DNA of 7,375 bases from Holophagaceae bacterium (GTDB taxonomy: Bacteria > Acidobacteriota > Holophagae > Holophagales > Holophagaceae): the NCBI GenBank assembly GCA_025353305.1, contig JANXQX010000266.1, positions 1 to 7,375 of the forward strand, written 5' to 3'. The position numbers were made by a program, and so were the translations under genes. The notes beneath the pieces are model-generated. The model worked only from the letters and a program-made list of their open reading frames with translations. It made no database searches and had not been told where the DNA came from. Positions 1-5,960 of the stretch are shown here, piece by piece; the first letter of the stretch is position 1, and every line of letters starts with the position of its first letter.

Positions 1-1
1 T

Positions 2-928
2 CCCAAAATGGAGGACGCACCGGCGGGGACCGGCACCGGCTTTGTGTGGGACGACCAGGGCCACGTGGTGACCAATCAGCATGTGGTCAACACAGATGCG
101 GTCAAAGGCCGCGGCCCCACGGATGAGGCCGACGTGTTGAACGTGACCCTTGCCGATGGCAAGACCTACAAGGCCCAGGTCATCGGCCGCAGTCTGAGTT
201 ACGACATCGCCGTGCTGCAGGTATTCGCGCCGCTCGATCGCCTGAAACCATTGCCGCTGGGCAAGTCCACCGAGCTGCTGGTGGGCCAATCGACTTTCGC
301 CATCGGCAATCCCTACGGTCTGGACCATACCCTTACCAGCGGCGTGGTCTCGGCCTTGAACCGGGAAATTTCATCAAGCCTCGGAAACGCCATCCGGGGG
401 GTCATCCAGACCGACGCGGCCATCAACCCAGGTAATTCCGGTGGGCCGCTGCTGGATAGCGCGGGCCGCCTGATCGGCATGAATACTTCGGTAATAGGCC
501 CAGGAAGCCGCGCCGGTATTGGCTTTGCCATTCCCGTGGATACCTTGAACCGCGTGGTGCCCCTGCTCATCGCCCGGGGCCAGTTGGAGCCTGTGTACCT
601 GGGCTTCACGGCCCTCATCCCAGCCTACGCCCGCGCGATGGGTGTCACCCAGGGGGTCATGGTGAGCGATGTGGAAGAAGGCAGCCCCGCGGCCTTGGCG
701 GGCCTGCGGCCGCTCCAGTTGAACCGGGAAGGCCACGTGGTCGCCCCCGGCGACGTCCTTTTGACCTACCAGGGCACGCCCATCCAGAACGGCGTGCAGC
801 TCTTCGACTTGCTTGAAGTGGAACCGCCAAAGGGCGCGGTGGTATTCGACGTCCTGCGCGACGGCAAGGCGGGCAAGATCATCCTGAACGTGGCTGCGCC
901 GCAAGAAATGAAGAAGGAAAAGCGCTGA
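2..928 (+). CDS. HtrA/Deg-type periplasmic serine protease, 5'-truncated (S1C trypsin fold plus one PDZ)
   Basis: Serine endoprotease of the HtrA/DegP/DegS family, which degrades or refolds damaged exported proteins in the periplasm. Numbering from the ATG at 8, the catalytic triad is complete: His25 in TNQHVV, Asp66 in SYDIAVLQV and Ser144 in INPGNSGGPLL. A single PDZ domain covers about residues 196-298. The short insertion before its APGDVLLTYQG strand and the GTGTGFVWDDQGHVVTN entry resemble plant and cyanobacterial Deg1-type enzymes. The frame is open to the window edge (codons CCC AAA precede the ATG), and family members carry a signal or anchor segment plus the first beta strands upstream. 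The ATG at 8 is therefore probably an internal Met and the true start is missing. The C-terminus is a charged tail, EMKKEKR. It converges with the next gene, leaving 27 bp between stops. The family assignment is firm; the exact subfamily is not. Confidence 0.95.
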   Translation, partial: PKMEDAPAGTGTGFVWDDQGHVVTNQHVVNTDAVKGRGPTDEADVLNVTLADGKTYKAQVIGRSLSYDIAVLQVFAPLDRLKPLPLGKSTELLVGQSTFAIGNPYGLDHTLTSGVVSALNREISSSLGNAIRGVIQTDAAINPGNSGGPLLDSAGRLIGMNTSVIGPGSRAGIGFAIPVDTLNRVVPLLIARGQLEPVYLGFTALIPAYARAMGVTQGVMVSDVEEGSPAALAGLRPLQLNREGHVVAPGDVLLTYQGTPIQNGVQLFDLLEVEPPKGAVVFDVLRDGKAGKIILNVAAPQEMKKEKR

Positions 929-955
929 AGCCCGCCATTTGAGCCGGCGTTCGTT

Positions 956-2098
956 TCAATGGGCTTTCGGCGCTTTGCCTTTGTCCGCAGCACCGTTGCC
1001 TTGCTCTGGCGCTTCGTGTGCGCCTTTGGGCGGGAGCCAGGTGAGGGGAATCTGAAGGGGCGCGTCCAGGCCGCTGCAGGTGAGCAGGAGCATGCCTTTG
1101 GACTCCAGGTCCGCCGTGCACTGGAGCTTGATCGTATGGGACGGCGTGGCTTCCACGGGCAACGCGCCATGGGTGAAAAGGGCACTCCCCTGCCTGTCTT
1201 TGGGGCCTTCGATGCGGGCTTCGAGAATGCGGAAGGGTTTGCCATCCCGCGATTTCAATTCCAAATCGAAGCTGCGGATCTTAGGGTCATCCCACACCAC
1301 GCGGCTGGGAATCGCGAGAATGGCCAGCTTCAGTTTCCAGGCCAGCGTAAGATCGAAAGCTGGCTGCTTCGGCGCATTGGTCGAGACCTTCAGTAGTTCG
1401 AGGCCCCCCTGCATTCCGGGTTTCAGTTTTGAAGGACGCAAGGTCAACTGAAGCGAGGCCTTCTGCCCCTCGGCGGTGACTTCGGCTTCCAGGTAGTCCG
1501 GAAGCTTGCTCTCCAGGTTGATTTTGGCCAGGCCGCCGCCTTCGCGGGTGAAGGTGTAGACGAGCAGCGGGCTTTCGTGGGGGGCCACTTCGCCGAAGCT
1601 CTTGTTGACCGCGTCCACGGCCAATTCCGGGCGCACGGTCATGTCCCAGCGCAGGATGTAGCGCGGCTGGGATGGGTCGTCGGGCTCAAGCCGCACGGCG
1701 GGGCGCTGGTAGGCCAGGAAGTCGGAAGGATCCGAGGTGACTTCGATTTTTCGCGATTCACCCGGTTGCCAGGGCTTCAGGAACGGGCCTTCGGGAACCC
1801 GCACGCCCGGGGCTGTATCCAGCACCCGGAAGGAGATGGGCTGGCCACTGGTGTTCTTCAACTCCCAGGCCAGCGTTCGCACTTCCTTGGGGCCGACACT
1901 GCCCAGGTGCTGGATGTTGTCCGGTGTCACCACGAAACGGTAGTTCGGCGCGGGCTTCGCCAGAGGCGTGCCTTCAACCTTCAGGACCGGGGTTGCGGTT
2001 GCCGGAAGCTGCGCTGGGTGGGCGAGTGAGATCAGCAAGCAAGGGATGAGCATGGAGATAGTTTGCCCTGTTGAGTCCATGGGGTTCCCATTAAGCAT
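956..2098 (-). CDS. Exported protein with three Ig-like repeats (DUF1573-like)
   Basis: Predicted secreted or periplasmic protein of up to 380 aa. A hydrophobic stretch, ISMLIPCLLISLAHPAQ (residues 14-30), looks like a signal peptide, though with few positive charges before it. The mature part reads as three beta-rich repeats of about 95 residues (roughly 57-155, 160-258 and 264-354). The first two begin with the pattern typical of DUF1573/ASH-like Ig domains: HLGSVGPKEVRTLAWELKNT and SFGEVAPHESPLLVYTFTRE. The last 20 residues are a low-complexity Ala/Gly/Lys tail. The start is uncertain. The ATG at 2098 has GAAGA almost touching it, and the in-frame ATG at 2080 has GGGAA a few bases upstream; starting at 2080 removes six residues without affecting the signal peptide. 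The gene converges with the protease and diverges from the PKD gene. No catalytic motif is seen; a structural or adhesive role is a guess. Confidence 0.8.
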   Translation of the reverse strand: MLNGNPMDSTGQTISMLIPCLLISLAHPAQLPATATPVLKVEGTPLAKPAPNYRFVVTPDNIQHLGSVGPKEVRTLAWELKNTSGQPISFRVLDTAPGVRVPEGPFLKPWQPGESRKIEVTSDPSDFLAYQRPAVRLEPDDPSQPRYILRWDMTVRPELAVDAVNKSFGEVAPHESPLLVYTFTREGGGLAKINLESKLPDYLEAEVTAEGQKASLQLTLRPSKLKPGMQGGLELLKVSTNAPKQPAFDLTLAWKLKLAILAIPSRVVWDDPKIRSFDLELKSRDGKPFRILEARIEGPKDRQGSALFTHGALPVEATPSHTIKLQCTADLESKGMLLLTCSGLDAPLQIPLTWLPPKGAHEAPEQGNGAADKGKAPKAH

Positions 2099-2209
2099 TC
2101 TTCAGAATTGTTAATTGTTGTTAAGACGATGGAATTCACAAGCAATTCACCGGATGCACAGATCTAATGGCTCATCATCCCTTTTTCAACCATTCCTTGG
2201 AGATCTGCC
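2099..2209. promoter_or_regulatory. Divergent intergenic region with a 7-bp direct repeat and a clear RBS for the rightward gene
   Basis: This 111-bp AT-richer gap must hold the promoters of both divergent genes. TTGTTAA occurs twice (2108-2114 and 2118-2124), 10 bp apart, so both copies would lie on the same DNA face. GGAG at 2199-2202, 7 nt before the ATG at 2210, is a good Shine-Dalgarno and fixes that start. No convincing -35/-10 pair is seen in either direction; the TTGTTA and TTGTGA hexamers pair only with poor -10 boxes. Confidence 0.4.
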
Positions 2210-4159
2210 ATGAAGCTCATCGCGCGTTGCCGTTTCGTCGCCTTGCTCGTGCTTGGACTTGCGCTGCCCTTGTCGGCCCAAGCGTCCAAGAAAGTGCTGT
2301 TCGACCACACCCACCACGAAGAAGGCGGGGTATCCGCTGAGTGGGTCATCTGCAGCGGCCATGAGCCCGATCCCTCACCCGCCAATCCCACCAAGGAGAC
2401 CGATTGGAATGGCGGCATCAGCGCATTGGCCTACGATCTCTACACCAAGGGCTACACCGTCCAGACGCTCCCGGCGGCCGGCGGCCGGATCAGCTTCGGC
2501 GATAGCACCAATACCCAGGATCTTTCCAATTACGGCGTCTTCTTCATCCCCGAGTGCTACACCTACTTCACGGCCGCGGAAAAAACAGCCATCGTGAAGT
2601 TCGTCCAGAATGGTGGCGGCCTTTTCCTCATGGGCAACCACCAGGGGGCCTCCCGCGTTTCGGGCTCGGTACCTGGTTCCACCGACGCCTACACCGTTTT
2701 CAACGATCTGGCGACCAATAACGGCGTAGCCAATAACGGGTTTGGCTTCACCTGGATCATTGGCCACGGCCCAGGAGACGCCAGCGCCAACACCACCAGC
2801 ACCGCCTACGCCACCACGGTCAATCCGGCCACCACCGCCATCATCCGTGGGCCCAACGGCACGCTTTCGATGCAGGATTTCCATTCCTTCTCCTACATCA
2901 GCGTCAACACCGCGAATAATCCCTCGGCCCAAGGCATTCTTTCCACCCAGGTCTCCGGCGATCCCTCCAGCGACTACTTCATCGCGACCTCAACCCTGGG
3001 CAATGGCCGGGTAGTGGCCATGGGGGACAGCTCTCCGGCCGACGATGGCACCACCACCACCTCCGGGAAGAGCCTCCACAACAGCTACACGCTCAACAGC
3101 AACCGGGCCTTTTTCCTGAACGCCATCCAGTACCTGGCCGGGACTGCCACTGCCAAGCCTCCGGTGGTGGGCATCACCGCCCCGGCCTCCAACATCTCCA
3201 CCACCGTCGGCAACACCGTCACGTTCCAGGCCACGGCCACGGATCCTGCGGGCAGCCCCCTGACCTACAGCTGGAATTACGGCGATGGAACCACCGGAAC
3301 CGGCCTCGGTCCCAATGGCCACGCCTACATGAGCGCCGGCACCTACACAGTCACCTTCACCGCCACGAACGCCCTGAGCCTTTCCAGTTCCGCCACCCGC
3401 CTCATCACCGTGACCATTCCCGCCGGCAACACCGTGACCGCGAACCTGACCACCCCCAGCGGCAATGTCACGATCAATAGCGGCGCCGCGGTGGCCTTCG
3501 CGGGCAGCGGCACTGATTCCAGCGCCACCGCGACGCTGAGCTACGCCTGGACCTTCGGTGATGGCGCCACCGCGACGGGCACCTCCGTGAGCCACACGTA
3601 CACCAATACCGGTTCCACGGCGGTTTCCTATACCGCCACCTTCACGGTGACCGACAACACCGGGGTCTCCGCAGCGGCTACACGCAAGATCACCGTGAAT
3701 CCCGCGAGCACGGGCAGCAGCTTCAGCGAAGGCTTCGAGACCGGGGCCAAAGCCTCGTACGCCACGGGCAATGTGACCTTCACATCGGGGGCCTGGACCC
3801 TCAACGATGCCTTGCTGGGCAACACCGCCAGCGATCCCAAGTCCGGGACCCAGAGCGTCCGCATGCGCAACAGCGGCAAGCTGACGATGCTGTTCAACTG
3901 GGCGACCGGAGCGAAGACCGTGTCCGTTAAGCACGCCGTGTACGGCAGCGACGCCAGCTCCACCTGGGGCCTCTGGTACTCCACGAACAGCGGCGGCACC
4001 TGGACTCAAGCGGGCAGCGCGGTGACAACCTCATCAAGCGCGCTTTCGACCGCCAGCTTCACCCTGAACATCCCGGGTGCGATCCGGTTCGAGATCCGCA
4101 AGACCGACGGCACCACGCGCCGCGTCAACTTCGATGATTTCCAGGTCGCTGGCTACTGA
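2210..4159 (+). CDS. Secreted modular protein: GATase1/ThuA-like domain, two PKD domains, nuclease-type C-terminal beta-sandwich
   Basis: A 649-aa exported protein. Residues 1-25 are a signal peptide with a basic n-region, a Leu-rich core and an AQA cleavage site. Residues about 27-313 read as an alpha/beta fold of the glutamine-amidotransferase-like/ThuA type. It contains a KKVLFDHTHHEEGG first strand, FFIPECYTYFT (Glu115, Cys116), a glycine-rich FVQNGGGLFLMGNHQG and a terminal NGRVVAMGDSSPADDG (Asp273, Asp278, Asp279). Two PKD domains follow, at about 316-404 and 407-498, with the hallmark motifs YSWNYGDG and YAWTFGDG. The last 145 residues (SFSEGFETG to VNFDDFQVAGY) are a jelly-roll-like beta-sandwich resembling the tail of secreted endonuclease I-type proteins. 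No nuclease catalytic motif is seen. A GGAG Shine-Dalgarno supports the start. The protein is likely extracellular, perhaps carbohydrate- or surface-binding; enzymatic activity is unproven. The Ser/Thr/Asn/Gly-rich composition suits a secreted protein. Confidence 0.9.
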   Translation: MKLIARCRFVALLVLGLALPLSAQASKKVLFDHTHHEEGGVSAEWVICSGHEPDPSPANPTKETDWNGGISALAYDLYTKGYTVQTLPAAGGRISFGDSTNTQDLSNYGVFFIPECYTYFTAAEKTAIVKFVQNGGGLFLMGNHQGASRVSGSVPGSTDAYTVFNDLATNNGVANNGFGFTWIIGHGPGDASANTTSTAYATTVNPATTAIIRGPNGTLSMQDFHSFSYISVNTANNPSAQGILSTQVSGDPSSDYFIATSTLGNGRVVAMGDSSPADDGTTTTSGKSLHNSYTLNSNRAFFLNAIQYLAGTATAKPPVVGITAPASNISTTVGNTVTFQATATDPAGSPLTYSWNYGDGTTGTGLGPNGHAYMSAGTYTVTFTATNALSLSSSATRLITVTIPAGNTVTANLTTPSGNVTINSGAAVAFAGSGTDSSATATLSYAWTFGDGATATGTSVSHTYTNTGSTAVSYTATFTVTDNTGVSAAATRKITVNPASTGSSFSEGFETGAKASYATGNVTFTSGAWTLNDALLGNTASDPKSGTQSVRMRNSGKLTMLFNWATGAKTVSVKHAVYGSDASSTWGLWYSTNSGGTWTQAGSAVTTSSSALSTASFTLNIPGAIRFEIRKTDGTTRRVNFDDFQVAGY

Positions 4160-4190
4160 TACCAAGTCGCGTTTAAAAAAGTAAAAAATC

Positions 4191-4500
4191 AACCACAGAT
4201 TCACACGGATTAAAGATCCAAAAAGATCGAGACAGGTTGCTCCACATTTGATTGTTCCGGCCCAAAATCGCTTCGCGGGGCGCGCAGCGCCTGCGGCCTT
4301 CCAGCCCGCAAATTCGGGTGGCCCGGCGTGGATCACACGGGTCGTCCTACGTCCGGCATAAGTGGCCGTAACCTGCTGGCCAGAAAAGCGCAGGCCACCA
4401 CGCAACGGCCACTAAAGCGCGAGTCCATCGCCGGGCCACCTGAATTCCATCCGCGAAGCACGCACATGATGAATCTGTGGAATCTGTGAAATCTGTGGTT
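4191..4500. repeat. Nested inverted-repeat element, about 310 bp, with AACCACAGATT termini
   Basis: This fills most of the 443-bp gene-free stretch between 4160 and 4602. Five pairs of inverted repeats lie one inside the next: AACCACAGATT at 4191-4201 with AATCTGTGGTT at 4490-4500; GCTTCGCGG at 4270-4278 with CCGCGAAGC at 4451-4459; an 18-bp arm at 4311-4328 with 4429-4446 (17/18, the mismatch being a possible G-U pair); AGTGGCCGT at 4361-4369 with ACGGCCACT at 4405-4413; and CCTGC at 4372-4376 with GCAGG at 4390-4394. The right end carries three AATCTGTG-type units in tandem and the left end two degenerate ones. The ends are AT-rich and the core GC-rich. This looks like a non-autonomous mobile or foldback element, or a structured RNA. 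No transposase and no clear target-site duplication are seen. Short CACAGATT-type repeats are familiar in intergenic DNA of several phyla; the full element is not one I recognise. Confidence 0.7.
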
Positions 4501-4555
4501 CCCAATCCTTTGAATGCATATTGCTATGAGCCTGCACTCGACCGATACGATAAGA

Positions 4556-4583
4556 GGCCTGGCAACCGCCAGGCCCCTTTTTT
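4556..4583. terminator. Rho-independent terminator, strongest for + strand transcripts, possibly bidirectional
   Basis: A perfect 8-bp stem, GGCCTGGC (4556-4563) with GCCAGGCC (4568-4575), has an AACC tetraloop and is followed by CC and six T (4578-4583). The T tract suits rightward transcripts from the PKD gene. The hairpin also lies about 20 bp past the stop of the leftward outer-membrane gene. Read on that strand it has only a weak U tract (TCTTAT), so it could end both converging units. Confidence 0.8.
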
Positions 4584-4590
4584 GTTGAAG

Positions 4591-4602
4591 GGTTCGCGAA
4601 CC
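4591..4602. repeat. Perfect 12-bp palindrome next to a stop codon
   Basis: GGTTCGCGAACC is a perfect palindrome directly abutting the TGA (4605-4603) of the leftward outer-membrane gene, between that gene and the terminator hairpin. It could be a protein-binding site, an extra 3'-end structure, or chance. Confidence 0.4.
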
Positions 4603-5247
4603 TCAGAACGCGACGCCCACGCCGAACGTCCACATCCGGTCGAACTCCTGGCCTGTGCCCTGGGCGCCCAGGTAGGTGGCCAGATCCGCCACCGAGCCGA
4701 GCTTCACGGGGTTGTCCTTGGTGATGGGCTGCTGGTAGCTGGCGGCCAGGTAGGGATGGACGCCCGGGAAGGGCAGGCGCCACCGGGCTCCCACCCGGAT
4801 CCAGGTGCGCGCGAGGTTCCTATCATTCGAAAAACCCTGGGTGGAATATTTGTAATTCTGGAATCGTTCGACGAGGCCGAATTCGCCCGCGAGGCCCGTG
4901 AAGGGGATCCAGAATTGGGCTTGCAGGCCCACACCGAGGCCCGACTGTTTAAGCGTTGAAGGTTGTTGAACAGAGCCATGGAGCACCACGCCATCGGCTT
5001 TCCACTGGGCAAGCTCCAGCCCGCCTTCAAGCCGGACCACCGGACCAAATGCCCACACCCGCCTGCTCAGCGTGGCGATGCCGCCCCGGCCTGAATCCAG
5101 GTCTCCGGAAACAAGCTGCGCGGTGCCGGAGAGCAAGGTCTGGGGCAAGCTCTGGCCTTTCGGGAACGGAATTTCCAATCGGACATCCCACTGCGCCGCC
5201 AGGGGCAGCGCAACACCGGCCATAACGATAAGGCAAGGAGTGCGCAT
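4603..5247 (-). CDS. Small outer-membrane beta-barrel protein, uncharacterised
   Basis: A 214-aa exported protein with a signal peptide, MRTPCLIVMAGVALPLAAQ, followed by short alternating amphipathic strands: VWAFGPVVRLEGGLELAQW, SGLGVGLQAQFWIPF, EFGLVERFQNYKY, RTWIRVGARWRLPF, HPYLAASYQQPI. It ends in MWTFGVGVAF, whose terminal Phe matches the C-terminal signal recognised by the BAM outer-membrane assembly machinery. Length and strand count suggest an 8-stranded barrel of OmpA/OmpW size, but I do not recognise the family. The ATG at 5247 was chosen because the signal peptide begins there and GGAAG (5260-5256) sits 8 nt upstream; a GTG at 5262 is in frame but lies inside the preceding gene. 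The gene starts 5 nt after the stop of the thioredoxin-like gene, and its ribosome site lies in that gene's last codons, so translational coupling is likely. Confidence 0.82.
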   Translation of the reverse strand: MRTPCLIVMAGVALPLAAQWDVRLEIPFPKGQSLPQTLLSGTAQLVSGDLDSGRGGIATLSRRVWAFGPVVRLEGGLELAQWKADGVVLHGSVQQPSTLKQSGLGVGLQAQFWIPFTGLAGEFGLVERFQNYKYSTQGFSNDRNLARTWIRVGARWRLPFPGVHPYLAASYQQPITKDNPVKLGSVADLATYLGAQGTGQEFDRMWTFGVGVAF

Positions 5248-5252
5248 GAATC

Positions 5253-5795
5253 TCACTTCCACTTGATCGAACAGCCCATGGAAGGGCGTTGGGGTTCCGG
5301 GACCGGTTGACCTGAAAGCAGTGCCTCGATGGCCATTCGAAGTTCCTCACGGTTGACCCGGGCTGCGTCCTTCCAGTTGTCGTCGAACCGTCCGCGATAG
5401 CGTAGTTTCCTATTTCCGTCATAGAGGAAGAAATCGGGTGTGCAGACCGCGCCGAGCGCCTTGGCAATCGCTTGGGACTCATCGTGCAGGTAGGGGAAGA
5501 CGAAGCCAAGGGTGCGGGCCCGCGAACGCATGGCCTCGAAGCTGTCTTCGGGATAGGCCTCGGCATCATTGGCGCTGATGCCCACCACATCGCAGCGTCC
5601 GGTGAACGCTTTGGCCAGCGCGTTGATGCGGCCGTCCACGGCTTGCACATAGGGGCAGTGGTTGCACGTGACCACCACCAGCAACACCGGTGCGCGGAAA
5701 TCAGCCCGATGCCAGACCTTTCCATCCACGCCGGGAAGCGCGAAGTCCGGGCAAGGCTGTCCCAGGTCCGCCATGGTTGATTCGAGCAGCGACAT
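5253..5795 (-). CDS. Thioredoxin family protein (peroxiredoxin-like, AhpC/TSA fold) with a CNHC motif
   Basis: A 180-aa thioredoxin-fold protein of the peroxiredoxin-like group. Features in order: GQPCPDFALPGVDGK near the N-terminus; the redox motif CNHCPYV at residues 44-50 (Cys44, Cys47); VGISANDAEAYPEDS (71-85); FPYLHDESQAIAKALGAVCTPDFF (100-123) with the cis-Pro-type loop; FDDNW (137-141); and the family's characteristic C-terminus MGCSIKWK (Cys175). It probably performs thiol-disulfide or peroxide chemistry; the substrate is unknown. No signal peptide is visible, so it is likely cytoplasmic. The ATG at 5795 was chosen because a GGGGG run lies 4 nt upstream and the family homology begins soon after. 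The frame stays open to an upstream GTG or ATG near 5855, but those 20 residues (including IDNRQSTIDN) merely translate the intergenic repeat. It is the first gene of a tight two-gene operon with the barrel protein. Confidence 0.92.
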   Translation of the reverse strand: MSLLESTMADLGQPCPDFALPGVDGKVWHRADFRAPVLLVVVTCNHCPYVQAVDGRINALAKAFTGRCDVVGISANDAEAYPEDSFEAMRSRARTLGFVFPYLHDESQAIAKALGAVCTPDFFLYDGNRKLRYRGRFDDNWKDAARVNREELRMAIEALLSGQPVPEPQRPSMGCSIKWK

Positions 5796-5817
5796 GGAAC
5801 CCCCAAGGATCCAATTG

Positions 5818-5896
5818 TCGATTGTTGATTGGCGATTGTCGATTGGGGGCGGCAAGAGGACCGATCACCAATCGAAAATCGTCAATCGAAAATCGG
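5818..5896. repeat. Hairpin repeat built of tandem 14-mers
   Basis: The left arm holds two tandem 14-mers, CGATTGTTGATTGG (5819-5832) and CGATTGTCGATTGG (5833-5846), differing at one base. The right arm holds two more in inverted orientation, CCAATCGAAAATCG (5868-5881) and TCAATCGAAAATCG (5882-5895), also differing at one base. The inner pair matches at 13 of 14 positions across a 21-nt loop (5847-5867). The element occupies most of the gap between the divergent thioredoxin-like and sigma-54 regulator genes, so it lies in their promoter or leader region. It is probably a dispersed intergenic repeat; a regulatory role is possible. Confidence 0.75.
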
Positions 5897-5960
5897 AAAT
5901 GTGAGTTTGATTCTGCTTCAGCCACGCTAGGCTCTATGGAAACGAGAAACTGGAATCCCG

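Noticed and set aside
374..904. 176-codon minus-strand ORF opposite the protease gene
   Set aside because: It lies wholly inside the HtrA-type gene, whose catalytic triad and PDZ domain are clear. Its translation is rich in His, Arg and Gly with no domain pattern.
929..955. Terminator between the convergent protease and DUF1573-like genes
   Set aside because: Only a 4-bp stem (CGCC/GGCG) with a 9-nt loop and no T tract is present in the 27-bp gap.
1577..2029. 150-codon plus-strand ORF opposite the DUF1573-like gene
   Set aside because: It is a shadow of a signal-peptide-bearing gene with Ig-like repeats; the translation is His/Arg/Gly-rich and shows no domain.
2990..4009. 339-codon minus-strand ORF opposite the PKD gene
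   Set aside because: It is long because of high GC, but its translation is a Gly/Ala/Arg/His-rich string without motifs, while the plus strand has PKD hallmarks and a good ribosome site.
4034..4783. Two 123-codon minus-strand ORFs around the intergenic element
   Set aside because: They run through the inverted-repeat element and into neighbouring genes; segments such as EPQISQIPQIHHV are simply the translated CACAGATT repeats.
5796..5855. 20-residue N-terminal extension of the thioredoxin-like protein
   Set aside because: The extension (IDNRQSTIDN and flanks) translates the intergenic hairpin repeat, and homology to the family starts after the ATG at 5795.
5818..5896. Possible mini CRISPR array
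   Set aside because: The 14-mers are directly adjacent without spacers and the second pair is inverted, so this is a hairpin repeat and not an array; no cas gene is present.
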